NCBI GenBank assembly: GCA_050084985.1
Contig: JBITNC010000001.1
Coordinates: 154,318,001 to 154,382,000, forward strand
Direction of reading: 5' to 3'
From: Nageia nagi
Lineage: Eukaryota > Pinophyta
DNA length: 64,000 nucleotides
This document shows, piece after piece, positions 46,976 through 58,413 of this stretch. The translations under genes and the position numbers were made by a program. How positions within the stretch are numbered: the first letter of the stretch is position 1; each line of letters starts with the position of its first letter. The notes beneath the pieces are model-generated. The model had not been told where the DNA came from. It saw only the letters and a list, made by a program, of their open reading frames with translations, and did no database searches.

Positions 46976-49721
46976 ATAGTTTCTTACTGCACTATTGAAC
47001 ATTTTTGAGTGATAACAAACTAGATGTCTTTCCTACAATAGAACTACAACCATAGCATAGTCACTCACATTAGTTTCAATTTCAAAAGACTTTTGAAGAT
47101 TAGGCAAAGCAAGCATTGGAGCATTACTAATTTTCTTTTTAAGTAAATCAAAAGAATGTTGTTCTTTTCCTTCCCACTAAAATACATGACTCTTCCTTGT
47201 AATAGCAAGGAGTGGAGAAGCAATATAAGAAAATTTAGTAATAAATTTTCATAAATATTGCAGAACTCCAAGCAAACTCCTAGTTTCAATCACATTAGTG
47301 GGAGTAGGCCATTTCAACTTAGCCTCAACTTTGGTAGGATCTATCCTCAATTGACCTTCACCTACAATGTGGCTAAGATAGATTAAGCTTTTCTTGACAA
47401 ACTCACACTAAGACATCTTGAAATAGAGTTTATATTCCCTTAAACCTTTAAAAACTTTACAAATATGCACATTATGATCATCCCAATCATTTCTATAAAT
47501 GAGAATATCATCAAGATACAAATCATCAATGAAAGGCCTCAAAACCTCATTCATAACTCTCATAAAAGTAATAGAAGCATTGCATAAACCAAACAATAAA
47601 ACCAACCATTCAAATAATCCTTGCCTAGTTTTAAAAGTAGTTTTCCAAATGTCCTCTCTTTTAACACGTACTTGATGATAACCACTACTTAAATCAAATT
47701 TTGTAAAGAACTTAACTTTTTGCAATTGGTCCATTAAATCGTCAATACGTGGCAATGGATATCGATTGTTAACCATGATTTTGTTCAATGCCCTATAATC
47801 CACACACATACACTAAGTACCATATTTATTTGAAATTATAACAATAGGAGAACCACATAGTGATATGCTTGGTCTAGTGACTCCTTAATCTAGCAACTCC
47901 TTAATTTGTTTCTTAATTTCTTAATTTTCCATCAAATAATGTCTATACAAACCAATATTATGAAGTGCAACATCAAGATGTAATTGAATCTCATGTTGTA
48001 TATCTCTTTTAACCTCATCTTTATATTGAGGTTCACATTCATCAAGTGCCTTAATTATTTCCACTTCATTTTGATATCTCACCATTGCAAGTGCAAATAT
48101 TTTTCCTATATTAATCAATCTTTTTGCTTACTTACAGTATTTAAAGAAATATTCTTTTTCTTGTTTTGATGAGCATTACCTATGTATTCAAATCCATATT
48201 TTATGAGTCTATATTCATTTTCCTTTCTATAGAATAAATCATCTCTATCCCATAAATAAGGACTTCCAAGCACAATCCCACAAATATCCAAAGGTATAAC
48301 ATCAAGTAAAACCTCATCAATGTAATCCTTGTTAATTCCAAATTTGAATTTGCATTGTCTAGTTACCTCCAACATAGATTTTTTATAAACCCATCCCAAT
48401 GGATAGGGGTGTGGATGTGGTTGAGTAGTGAGTATAAGTGATCTTACATATTCCTCAAAAATTAGGTTAGCTTATGAACCAGGATCAAACAATATATCAA
48501 TCCTTATTTTCTTTTCTTAAACCTTAATGTGAAAAAGTTCAATTTTCTTCTTTCCTTCATCATCATTAGATGAATTATGCAAGACTATACATGCAATTAT
48601 CCCATCTATTTCAAAACCATCATCAGTTTCTTTGGCAATAGTGTTTGCTTTTTCTTTTAATCTTTAGGTTTAGGGCATAATTCAGGATGCAATTGCCAAC
48701 ACTTAGCCTCTAAATGACCTTCCTTTTACAATGAGTACAAACATCTTTAAACTTTTCTTTTTGTGTAGTAGATGTAGTTTTCTTTTTCTCATTTCCTTTT
48801 TCCTTATTCTTTTCAAGTTTTTTAGGATTAGAGGCATTTTAATTTTTCCCTTTAATAAATTTCCCCCTTTCTTCTAAGTTTGTGGCTTATACACAAACTT
48901 TATCCAAATTAGTTGGATCAAACATCAACAAAGTATGCTTTAAATAATTATGCAAACCACTAATATACTTTAGAAGAGTATCTTGGGAAATAAGAGGAAT
49001 AACTAGCACATTAGCCCTTTTTCAAAATTCTATAGTGTATTCTTGCACACTTTGCCCCTTGCCTTTTGCCATTCCATGACCACTTTTTGATGGTAGACCA
49101 ATGGATAAAATTGATCTCTAAGAAATTGTATAAAATGAGTCCAAGAAGCATAACATTCTGTAAGTGATTCATTTTCACTTTGAATACAACTTTTCCACCA
49201 AATAAGTGCATTTTCACTCATCTTAAGAGTTGCTAATTAAATCCTATCCTAATCGTTTTCAATTCTTTGTATCTATAATACACTTCAATTTGTTTAATCC
49301 AATGATCTAATTTTTTAGCATTCACTTCTCCATAAAAAGTAGGCAAAATAAATTTAACTTTAGGCTTCAAAGGAGATTTTTGAAATAAACTATTTGTATT
49401 CTCATTGCTCTTTTTTTACCTTCACTAGTTTCACCTTCATTCTTCTTATTTTTTTGCTCTTGGAAATTGTATTCTCATTGCTCTTTTTTTAACTTAACTA
49501 GTTTAATCTTCATTCTTCTTATTTTTTTGCTCTTGGAAATGTTGAAATTGAAGAAACATTTTCTAGAACATTGAGGTAATATTAGGAATTTTCTTTTCCA
49601 AATTAGTTCCTCCTTCATTGGCCATGGCCCTTTGCTTCCTTAGCCAAATCTTAGAACTAATCTCAGGATCTCCTTCTACAATTTCCTCTTCTCCTCTCTT
49701 ACTTTTTGATCTGGTATTCAT
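46976..49721 (-). pseudogene. Gypsy element B, copy 2: RNase H, RT, protease and gag
   Basis: It is paralogous to 12823-15624. Gag starts at the ATG at 49721 (MNTRSKSKRGEEE). The gag core with SENALIWWKSC is at 49221-49030, and a block beginning VTRQCKFKFGINK with DICGIVLGSPY marks the protease end (48370-48115). RT is open for 133 codons at 47809-47408, from CVDYRALNKI through [10 protein letters not shown] to YLDD at 47507-47518. Relative to copy 1 it lacks about 20 codons before KRDIQHEIQL and a few codons after VMEWQ. It stops at 46976, the junction with the nested insertion, as in copy 1. The integrase half is absent because the duplicated segment did not include it. Confidence 0.9.
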
Positions 49722-49789
49722 GAAAATACAATTCAAAACATCCAACAACAAAAATCATAAAACATAGGTTAATCCCAATTCAATCTCTC

Positions 49790-49801
49790 GCTCTAATACT
49801 T
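49790..49801 (-). promoter_or_regulatory. Primer binding site of gypsy element B, copy 2
   Basis: The minus strand reads AAGTATTAGAGC, with three differences from TGGTATCAGAGC, just inside the LTR end. It is better preserved than in copy 1. Confidence 0.6.
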
Positions 49802-49805
49802 ATCA

Positions 49806-50895
49806 TGTTCCATAAACCATAGAATTAAAATTTAACATTAATTCTCTTCTAGGATAATTCCACACTCAAATCTCATTAAGTGCTTGTAATGAAAAATTAG
49901 AGAGCATATATGTAAAACCAGAGAAGAAAATAGAAATCCAAGCACATAGAGACAAGCAAGTGTTAAGCTGGTTCATCCAATGTGGGCTACATCTAACAAC
50001 AAAATCTCTCTTCAATAGTGGATGGAATTCAAGTACATAAGACCTCCATAGTCTCCAACACCTCTCCTCACATTCATATACACTCTTTTAGCTCTAAAAA
50101 ATAACACAAAACTAAACTATACTCTCCAACAAGCTTCCTCTTCTCAACATGTCCAATTTGCTCCCTTTTATACAATTTTTGGGATCAAATTTGGATGGTT
50201 TTACAACTAGGAAAAATAACAAAAACACCATATGTGGATACCCATTTAGCTCCTTTTTCTTCTTCTGTAAGTTGGGCTTAAGAGGTTTACAAAATCTTCC
50301 AAAATGAGCTTACAAATAGGAAAAATCATACTTTCTAGACTATTATAGAATTAAAAAATAATCTTAGCCCAATAATAAGCTAAAAAACCAATAAAAAAAA
50401 TCTACACCTTAGAAAAATCAAAATACATGCAAAAACTAATATTTGAGGCATATCCAATCATAATGCACCACTTGGCACCTTGTAGGATGTAGTCAAAAGA
50501 GGTCGATTGTCGGTTTGAGAATAGACTTGGCCATGAGTTGTAGGTGGCTATGGTCTCCATTAGCCCCATTCTAGTAGTGGGCTCCATGGGTGGTCTATCT
50601 CCATACCACTTCCCTATGTTGGTAGTCGTTCTACATTAGGTCCCACTAAACACAACTTGTTAGCCAACATTTATTTTTTTGGTATTTTTTAAAATATTTT
50701 AAATTTATTTTTTTAAACCTTTTTCCAAATTAAATATTACACCAAAATACTCCAATTTCAAATACCCATATCTTCCACATATAAAAACAAAATCACATTC
50801 TGGAAGAAGTGCTAGAAAGATAATGATGATTTGAACATATTGATAACATTGAACATATTGATACTGAATACTATAAGGATCCAAATTTTGGATCA
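49806..50895 (-). repeat. 5' LTR of gypsy element B, copy 2
   Basis: It runs from TGTTCCATAAACC to AATTTTGGATCA, 1,090 bases, colinear with 15709-16801 and followed by the same flank (CCTATT). The shared flank shows that it was copied as part of a larger segment and did not transpose here independently. The TATAAAAGGG box is at 50163-50172 on the minus strand. Confidence 0.92.
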
Positions 50896-51496
50896 CCTAT
50901 TACAAATCCAAATGAGACTATATCCCTAGATGCAAAAGGGTAGCCTACAACATATTATTTAGTTGCTTCAGATTCAATTATCAAGGTGTGCATCACTCGA
51001 TAAAATAAATATGCATATCTAGGATGATGTCAATAATAGTACATGTTTATAAACTAAACTTGGAATTTTGAGATGACTAGTTAATCTAAAACCTATCCAT
51101 TTAGAGGAATGCAAGCTAACATAACCAAACTATCACCTAAAGTTTGTAATAATAGTTTCAGAGGGGAATGACAAGAAGATCATCCAATGAAATACTAATA
51201 AGAAGATTAAAACTCTTGTTTCCATAAAATCTTGCGACCCAAAATGTTTCACTAATATTTTACAAATAAAATGACAAATCTTTCATACAATCTCATACTA
51301 GTGGTTTCCAAGAAAGTTCAATCAAAATATAAGGAATTTAGTGGTTCAAATAAGTAAATCCAATTTTATTTGAAATGACATGTCAAAGGATGTACACCCA
51401 TGACTTATTACTTAAATCCAAGCAATGAGTTTTAAATATATTATTCAATCCTTTATCTAGATACCTCCAATTTCATAAGGACAAAATATACAATAT
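50896..51496. other. Duplicated flank right of LTR B, copy 2
   Basis: It matches 16802-17403 and contains no ORF. It ends at ACAATAT, the insertion point of the Tat element. Confidence 0.7.
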
Positions 51497-52340
51497 TGTA
51501 GACACCTAAAAATGTCTCCCATTAACTAAGTAAACATTAGAATAATCATAACTTGGTGTGATAACATAAAATAGGTTTAGAAACCCTATTATTGGATAGC
51601 TCTCACTGAGTGTATGCAAAATGAATGGTCACATGACCCCCTTTTGATGAAATTTGACTTTTAGACAGCCATTTTAATATAATTAACCAATCACTGATGT
51701 TCCATATCAAACACTGGTGTTTCTAGGTGATCACCAACGTTCGACATACAAACACCAGCGACTTTGTAACAGTCGAGAAAAAATCAAAAAAGGAAGTTGA
51801 AGTGCTTCATCTTCCATGATGAGGTGGATAGAGGAGGTCAGTTACGACTTATGGTGGCTCTTCACTTCCCTTTCCGGCCTTGAAACGTCTCACCTGAAAA
51901 TCTATAAATACAAGCTAATACAAAGCAATATGGATGATCCAAATTGACCCCAATTGAACCCAATTTTGAAGTAGGGTAATGCTACCAAAATCTTATGAAC
52001 TCATTCCTTTTATTGTTTTATGCTAGTTTCATTTTAATACAATGTTACACATAGATGCTTTGATGTTATTGTCTCTTGCATGTGTGTAGGATTTACAGGT
52101 TGTCTACATCAAGAAAAGAAGCAAACAACCCAAAAACAATGGAGATCTAATACTCTTATTTTGGCACATACATTTGTAAAAGTCCCTTCTAAGGGCAAAT
52201 TGTAGTTTGAACTAAGATTGAATATCATTTTGCAATTACAACATGTTTATTTATGTTATATAATTTGAGGTTCAATGAAGATTGAATAGTAATTTTTATT
52301 TTATGTTATTCTATATTCCAGTTCAATTTTCATTGCAACA
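51497..52340 (+). repeat. 5' LTR of the Tat element
   Basis: It starts TGTAGACACCTAAAAATG at the point where similarity to copy 1 stops, and ends CATTGCAACA three bases before the PBS, 844 bases in all. TATAAATA at 51903-51910 is a good TATA box. Short words around CACTGGTG and CACCAGCGACT (51688-51770) recur in the leader. Confidence 0.82.
51903..51910 (+). promoter_or_regulatory. TATA box of the Tat LTR
   Basis: TATAAATA lies about halfway through the LTR, preceded by a less AT-rich stretch, consistent with a U3/R junction roughly 30 bases downstream. Confidence 0.6.
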
Positions 52341-52343
52341 TTC

Positions 52344-52360
52344 TGGTGCTAGAAGGAGGG
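52344..52360 (+). promoter_or_regulatory. Primer binding site of the Tat element (tRNA-Arg type)
   Basis: TGGTGCTAGAAGGAGGG lies three bases after the LTR. It is one transition from TGGCGCTAGAAGGAGGG, which I recall as the arginine-tRNA PBS of Ogre-like Tat elements. Confidence 0.75.
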
Positions 52361-52487
52361 CCCCTCTGTTATTGAGAGGGAGATTTTTTATTTATGATTC
52401 TACCTTTTTGTTCTTTGGTTTTTTCGGATTTTTCCATGCATTAACTTCAAATTTTGGGTTTTATGCTTTTTCAGGAACTTGTTGCAG

Positions 52488-52655
52488 AAACACCGATGAC
52501 TAATATTGAATGCCAACGATCGGTAATCAAATGCCATTGACTATCATAGAATGCTGGTGACTATCAATAAATGCCAGCAACCGAGAATCAAATGCCGATG
52601 ACTATCACTAAACACCAGCATTCCCTATCTAAATGCCGATGACTCATATGCAGGT
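52488..52655 (+). repeat. Short interspersed direct repeats in the Tat leader
   Basis: Words such as AAATGCCGATGACTATCA, AATGCTGGTGACTATCA and AATGCCAGCAACC recur every 30-40 bases. They belong to the same motif family as CACTGGTG/CACCAGCG in the LTR (51688-51770). Confidence 0.75.
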
Positions 52656-52846
52656 TGTTTTATCTCTTTTTGCTATTTCTGAAAAAGTAAAATAAAATTA
52701 TATTATGAAAAAATATTTTTTGAGTGTGATTCCTTTGCCTAGAGTGCATATAAGAATGGGTAGAAAAGTTTAAATGCATATCTTTTATTAATTTACTTTA
52801 TGTATGAAGTTATGTATTTATTTTCATGCTTTGGGTGAAGGGCACG

Positions 52847-53235
52847 TACACATTAATACTTTTTATCTTGTCTACTTATGCTCTCCCTTTGCACTTCGAG
52901 CGATCTAAGGTGACCAGAATAGACTTGATAAGAAGGGGTAAATTAATTTTTCTTTTCCTTCACTCTCACACTACATACACATTAATACTTTTTATCTTGT
53001 CTACTTATGCTCTCCCTTTGCGCTTCAAGCGATCTAAGGTGACCAGAATAGACTTGATAAGAAGGGGTAAATTAATTTTTTCTTTTCCTTCACACTCACA
53101 CTACATACACATTAATACTTTTTATCTTGTCTACTTATGCTCTCCCTTTGCACTTTGAGTGATCTAAGGTGACCAGAATAGACTTGATAAGAAGGGGTAA
53201 ATTAACTTTTCTTTTCTTTCACACTCACACTATCA
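52847..53235 (+). repeat. Three tandem copies of a ~129-bp unit in the Tat leader
   Basis: Units start TACACATTAATAC at 52847, 52976 and 53106 (periods 129 and 130) and are nearly identical, so the array is young. Each contains CTTATGCTCTCCCTTTGCAC and GATCTAAGGTGACC. A decayed fourth copy of the central part lies at 53454-53520. Long leaders with tandem repeats are common in Tat elements. The open frame across the array is a repeat artefact. Confidence 0.92.
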
Positions 53236-54335
53236 TTAATTGGGTTAATTTATCTACATCTAATGACCTCTTACTAGTAAGAGGAGGCAATTTACTACAT
53301 ATAATACTTCCACAATTGGAAGAGGTAAATGAATCACACTTAATTTGGAATGAACTTAAGGAAAATAAATCGGGGTTTTGGATAGTACAAATCACATTAA
53401 AGGGTTAATGAATTGGGTGGATTCGAACACACTAAGTACTTTCACTTAACAAAGTATGCTCTCACTTTTGCACTTCGAGCGATCTTAAGTGATCAAAAAT
53501 AAGTTAAGTGAAAGAGGTAAAATTTATGCACATTTTATTTGGAAATTTACTTCACATTAACATTCTTGAAGAGGTCTACCCTTACCACTCCATTGGAGGT
53601 CGAAGGGATGTGACCCTTAGAGGAGTAATTGAACCACATTTAATTAATTTATCTACACATAATACTTCCATAGCTGGAAGGGGTTAATGAACATCACTAA
53701 GAGGTTGGATAATGAACCACATTATAATTAAAAAAGAACAACGAGGTTTATTAAGGTTAAGATCCATCTTATAATAAACTTTTGATTGTATCACATTAAG
53801 ATAAGATAAATCAATGGACATGAATGTTGGGGAGGGTAGTATGCATAATCATATCTTACTTGTTTAAATTGCATTTCATAAGGCCTTAAAGGATATAATT
53901 GAACATTAACGAGTTGGATGTCACTACCAACCGTTAATTCTTACTTCTTTGTACCCAACGACATAACACACTTGAAGCCATAGAGCCAGTCACACTTGGA
54001 GGTGATTACCAAGGTGACTCTCCTTTAGGTAGGAGTGAAAAAAGGAGACTCTTCTAGAACCAATCCAAAAGCCATAGAAGCTTGTAAACATTACTTAGAA
54101 TTACCCAACCTACCTTGTTTAACACTTGACTAGTCAAAACAAATTAGGAAAATTAAAAGACTAAAAGTGTATAACTCATATCGTTCATTTAACTTAGATA
54201 TTAAAAATATGTGAAAAAGTTAAAAACTTAATCACATCGTTAGAAGTAAATTTGCATATAGGATGTTTGTGCATTAAATTGTTTTCTTGAAAACATAATA
54301 TAAAAGATAAAAATGAAGTTCTCTTTTTACGATGT
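53236..54335 (+). other. Remaining untranslated leader of the Tat element
   Basis: There is no ORF of note. Two further short direct repeats are visible: the degenerate unit at 53454-53520 and GAAGAGGTxAATGAAxCACA-like words near 53310 and 53680. Confidence 0.6.
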
Positions 54336-57128
54336 TTGTTTATAATGGTTCAAACTAGAAGTATGGCCGCTAAGGAAATACAAGAATACCCATTTGAAAT
54401 ACAAGAAATAGATACAGATAATATGGATTTGATAGAGTCTTCGGTTAGGAGGCCACCTCTTTTAGATGAATCAGATTCATGGGTAGGTCGCTATGAAGGT
54501 AAAGATAAAGATTGGGATTATGATCAATCTAAATTGCAAAGACAAGGTATAGAGGATCATATTACTAAGTCTAGAGTGCAAGTGTTAGATGAAGAGTTAA
54601 TTGAAATTTGTCATCGTCTAGCCAATCATAGAGATATTCCTAAAACATCTTCTAGTGTACCAGGAGATGTAGAAAAACAAGATCAAAGGTGTCATAACTT
54701 AGAAATTGATGAGGATAGATCTCAAGATGGAACCATAGCAGTACCAGAGTGAACCGTATAAAGTTATCTATGATAGAGTCATTCGTCAATTACTAGATGG
54801 TCGAATAGTCAGTTCTTTGATTAGAAAAGAATGACTTCCTCTTTTTCGTAAATCTCTCAAATTAGGAAAAAATGAAGTAGCAATACCTGCAAGTAATTTA
54901 TCTCAAAGAGCTCCTTCGATAAAGCAAATAGAAAAATCTTACTCTTCAAAGGGAAGATTAGATAGAAGGACATCTAAATTTGCAGTAGAAGAGATACCTT
55001 CTTTTGAAGAACTAAAAGAATGAAAATGATTATATTCAACAAAAATGGGTCAAAGATTCACGGAAGTATATGCCGATGAGATCAAAAGGGCCGCGGAGAT
55101 GCAATATCTCCTAGAGGAAGAAAATAGAAGAAATAATGAAGTCCTTAAAATTCAAGAACAAGAAGATAAATTAAAAGAAATGGAAGATAAACTTGTGAGG
55201 GATAAAAAGAAATTAATAGAAAAAGAACAAATAAACAAAGAGAGTAGTGAATTCCTGGAACAAGAAAAGAAAAGACTTCATAAAGAGCACAAGATTCAAC
55301 TGCATTTAAGAGAATTACAACTTGAAGAATTAGAAAAAGAAAAAATCAAAAGGGAGCGACATCTACGTATGGAGAAAGAAAAACAAAGACAGTGGGAGGA
55401 ATATCAAAGGATTAAAAATTGGAAACCCAAAACTCTTGAAGGAAGTCAAATATGGAGATATCGAGATCCTTACTTAGATAGACAAGAAGCAAGGGATAAA
55501 GAGGTAGCCCTTTTTTTACAAAAGAAGAGGATAAAGAACTAGAATTACAAAGGTTATATGATAAACAAAAGTAAGATTCTATTAAAAGTTGGGTGGAACA
55601 AACTCAAAAGCAAATGAAACAACCTGATTACAAAGGAAAAGAGTTATACCAAGAACCTCCTAAAATCCCTAGTATGCGACATCAGTCACCTCTTAAAATA
55701 TTGCCCCCACCACCATCAGAATTTCCTTCTAACTATGAGTCTCACATGTCAAGATCAATCTTAGAAAAAGATCTGAATACTTGAAGACATCATAGACATA
55801 CTCAAGGTTGAAGAACTGATAAGGAATTAGAAGACTTTCTGAAGGATTTGATGAATCGAGAGATGAATGTTCAAGGGCTTAAGAAGTTAAATTATAAGAA
55901 CATTTGTAATGAGCCTATTCATCCAAGTGTTTCGAAAAAGAAATTACCTTATAGGTTTGAACTTCCTAAAATAGAACCATTTAAAGGAAGAGAAGATCCC
56001 AAAGAACACTTGAGAAAATTCACATTTTCTAGTTATCAGATAGCCAATGATGACTCATTGATGTTACGTATGTTCTCTATGACGCTTGCAGGGCAAGCTT
56101 TGGATTGGTATAATGGTTTACCTATACATAGTTTATATACATTCAAACAATTGGCTGATCAATTTCTTGAGCACTTTAGAATCAATATTAAAGAAAAATC
56201 TTCCATTACGGATCTTACAAGATTACAACAATTTTCGAATGAAACCATACAAGATTACATCTCAAGATGGCGGGCTATACTTACTAGTATGCCTTATACA
56301 ATACCACAAGAAGAATTGGTTAAATTGTTTAGTCAAAGTTGTCTAAGACCAATAGCTAGTATTCTCCAAATTCAACAACATAAGACTTTTGAAGAAGCTA
56401 TTGCACAGGCAGTAGTTATAGAAAGAGTTAAAATTTAAGATGGAGAACTGAAACTCAAGAAAAAGGAATACAAGAAGGGCAATCAACATGAGAATACTAG
56501 TAAACAACCACAAAGTAATCAAATAGCTATGATGGAAGATTCTGGTCAAGCTCCAAAAATCGAAGAAAATGTTGAACCTAAGCCTAAGAGAAATTTTACC
56601 CCATTATCAGAACCATTATCGAAGATACTTAAGAAATTATGTGATAATGGTATGATTACATTACCTAAAATAAAATCAGAGAATCCTGATGCTAAAGGGA
56701 AAAAATGGTATAGAGAGAATGAATTTTATGCTTATCATAGACAAAAGGGACATAAGACAAATAGATGTCGAAATTTACAACATAAAATTCAAGACTTGAT
56801 AGATGGGGGGAAAATAGATGTGGATAATCCGGTTGTGCCTCCGAATCAAAATTTAGGGATATATAAAAATCCCTTACCTTCACATCAAGCTAATAATGTG
56901 GCAATTATCCCTAATCAATTGAACTATACATGCAATCATAAGGATACACCATTTATAGGGACTATAGATGATTCAATACACATGATTGGTATAGCTACAA
57001 GAGCACAACAATATCAAGATAAGCAAGATAACCCACGAAAAAATCAATCGATATCAAATCCAAGTAATATACAATCTATACCTCCTTCACAACAACCTAA
57101 GGTTTTGATAAAGGGTGCTCTTCAATGA
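54336..57128 (+). pseudogene. Tat element gag, broken by frameshifts and stops
   Basis: The start region is open at 54336-54752; the second ATG at 54345 gives MVQTRSMAAKE, a likely true start. A charged, probably coiled-coil part is open at 55045-55542 (KLKEMEDKLVRDKKK) in another frame. The Retrotrans_gag core is open at 55848-56438, with RFELPKIEPFKGREDPKEHL, ALDWYNGLP and EEAIAQAVVIERV. The C-terminal region at 56529-57128 contains FYAYHRQKGHKTNRC and IQDLIDGGKI, the Tat form of the nucleic-acid-binding region just before protease. Gag would form the particle. Several stops and at least two frame changes make it non-functional. Confidence 0.88.
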
Positions 57129-57200
57129 CAATTAAAGATGTCTCTGGTTAAGATGACTTTATTTGAGCTATTACAATAGTCTGGGAGTTATAGGGAAGCT

Positions 57201-58365
57201 ATGAATAAAATTCTACAAGAAATTCAAGTGGATATTAGTAACCCTGATAATTTTATTTCAATAGTTGAAAGTTTGAAGATATCTCAACAACCTAGTATTA
57301 CCTTCTACAAACAAGAAAGATTAAAAAATGATGGACAAGGCAGACTTGATCCACCTTTACATATAATGGGTAAAGTAGATGAGAAATTGTTTAAAAGAAT
57401 TCTGATAGATGAAGGATTAGCTATAAATATAATCTCAGAGGCCGCATATAAAAATTTGAATTTGTCGGATTTGCTTATCTTAGCTCCTTTACAAATTAGG
57501 GCATTTAATGATGCAGTATGTTCAACTTTGGGATCAATCGTGCTACCGATTATAGTAGGGGCTAAGATCGTGCAAACTTTATTACATAAAATTGAAGGAA
57601 ATATCATACAATATAAAATTCTTTTAGGACATCCATGGATTAGAGAAATGCAATGCGTCCCATCAACTTACCATGGATGTTTAAAATACATCTACAAAGA
57701 TAAAGTTCATTGTGTGTTTAAAGATCTAGACCCTTATTCACATTGTAATTTAATTTTGGATCCAAGTAAAGTGACATTACCATCTCCTAACTTATCAACC
57801 ATATTGATGAACAAGAATAAAAATCAATTTGAAGTCATAAAAGGAAAAAGTGATAGTCATACAAGATAGAGATGCTTGGGAAAAGGTTGCTAAGACTTTA
57901 GACGAAAAATATGGAGCTTCTTCATCAAAACAAGTGAATACTACATCTGATAATGACTCATCTAGTGTATATCTAGTGAAAGTTAAATTAATGGATTTAG
58001 GGATGGGAGAATATAGTGTAGATGATGTGGTATTTAATATACCATCATTACAAGAAGTGGGTAAAGCATCTGAATTGCCTAGTGTGATTGGACAAATAGT
58101 ACCTTTAGGGGAAGTACTTAATCAGACCATGTTTATCTATGTGGGAATAGTAGATCCAGTGTCAACAATACCTAGTCAAACTTATGAAGGAAATTTCGAT
58201 AATGATATGAAATATTTATCACCTGGTTCAAGAACTTTTGTCTTAAACTATTTTAATAAATGTAGTTGGCAAGGACGAAGATTGGGTCGGTATGAACAAG
58301 GTCCACGAGACATCATTGAATTACAATATCAATATCCCACTGATAAAAGGGGATTAGGTTATTAA
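57201..58365 (+). pseudogene. Tat element protease region
   Basis: The open stretch 57201-57869 carries KRILIDEGLAINIIS near 57393. The lineage normally has D-G-G-S/A here, so the Asp is kept but both Gly positions are altered. ILLGHPWIREMQCVPSTYH near 57620 is the conserved end of the Tat protease domain. The following open frame (57850-58365), offset by one, contains QGRRLGRYEQG and has no family I can name. It links protease to RT. Protease would cut the polyprotein; it is probably inactive. Confidence 0.8.
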
Positions 58366-58413
58366 AATTAATGTAAAATTCTTACTAAATTAGAAAATTC
58401 AGAAGAAGAGAAT

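Larger units (their letters stand above)
40142..51496. repeat. Segmental duplication, copy 2 (interrupted by copia D)
   Basis: It is colinear with 11292-17403. It comprises 40142-41094, then copia D, then 46407-51496. The left edge (GTTTCTAAGGTT) is not a transposon end: left of it lies unrelated sequence after the PPR fragment. The right edge coincides with insertion of the Tat element, so copy 2 may continue beyond the far end of that element, outside this window. Confidence 0.9.

Noticed and set aside
52826-53158. 110-codon frame with repeated peptide blocks
   Set aside because: It runs across the 129-bp tandem repeat of the Tat leader; the unit length happens to keep a frame open. No protein features.
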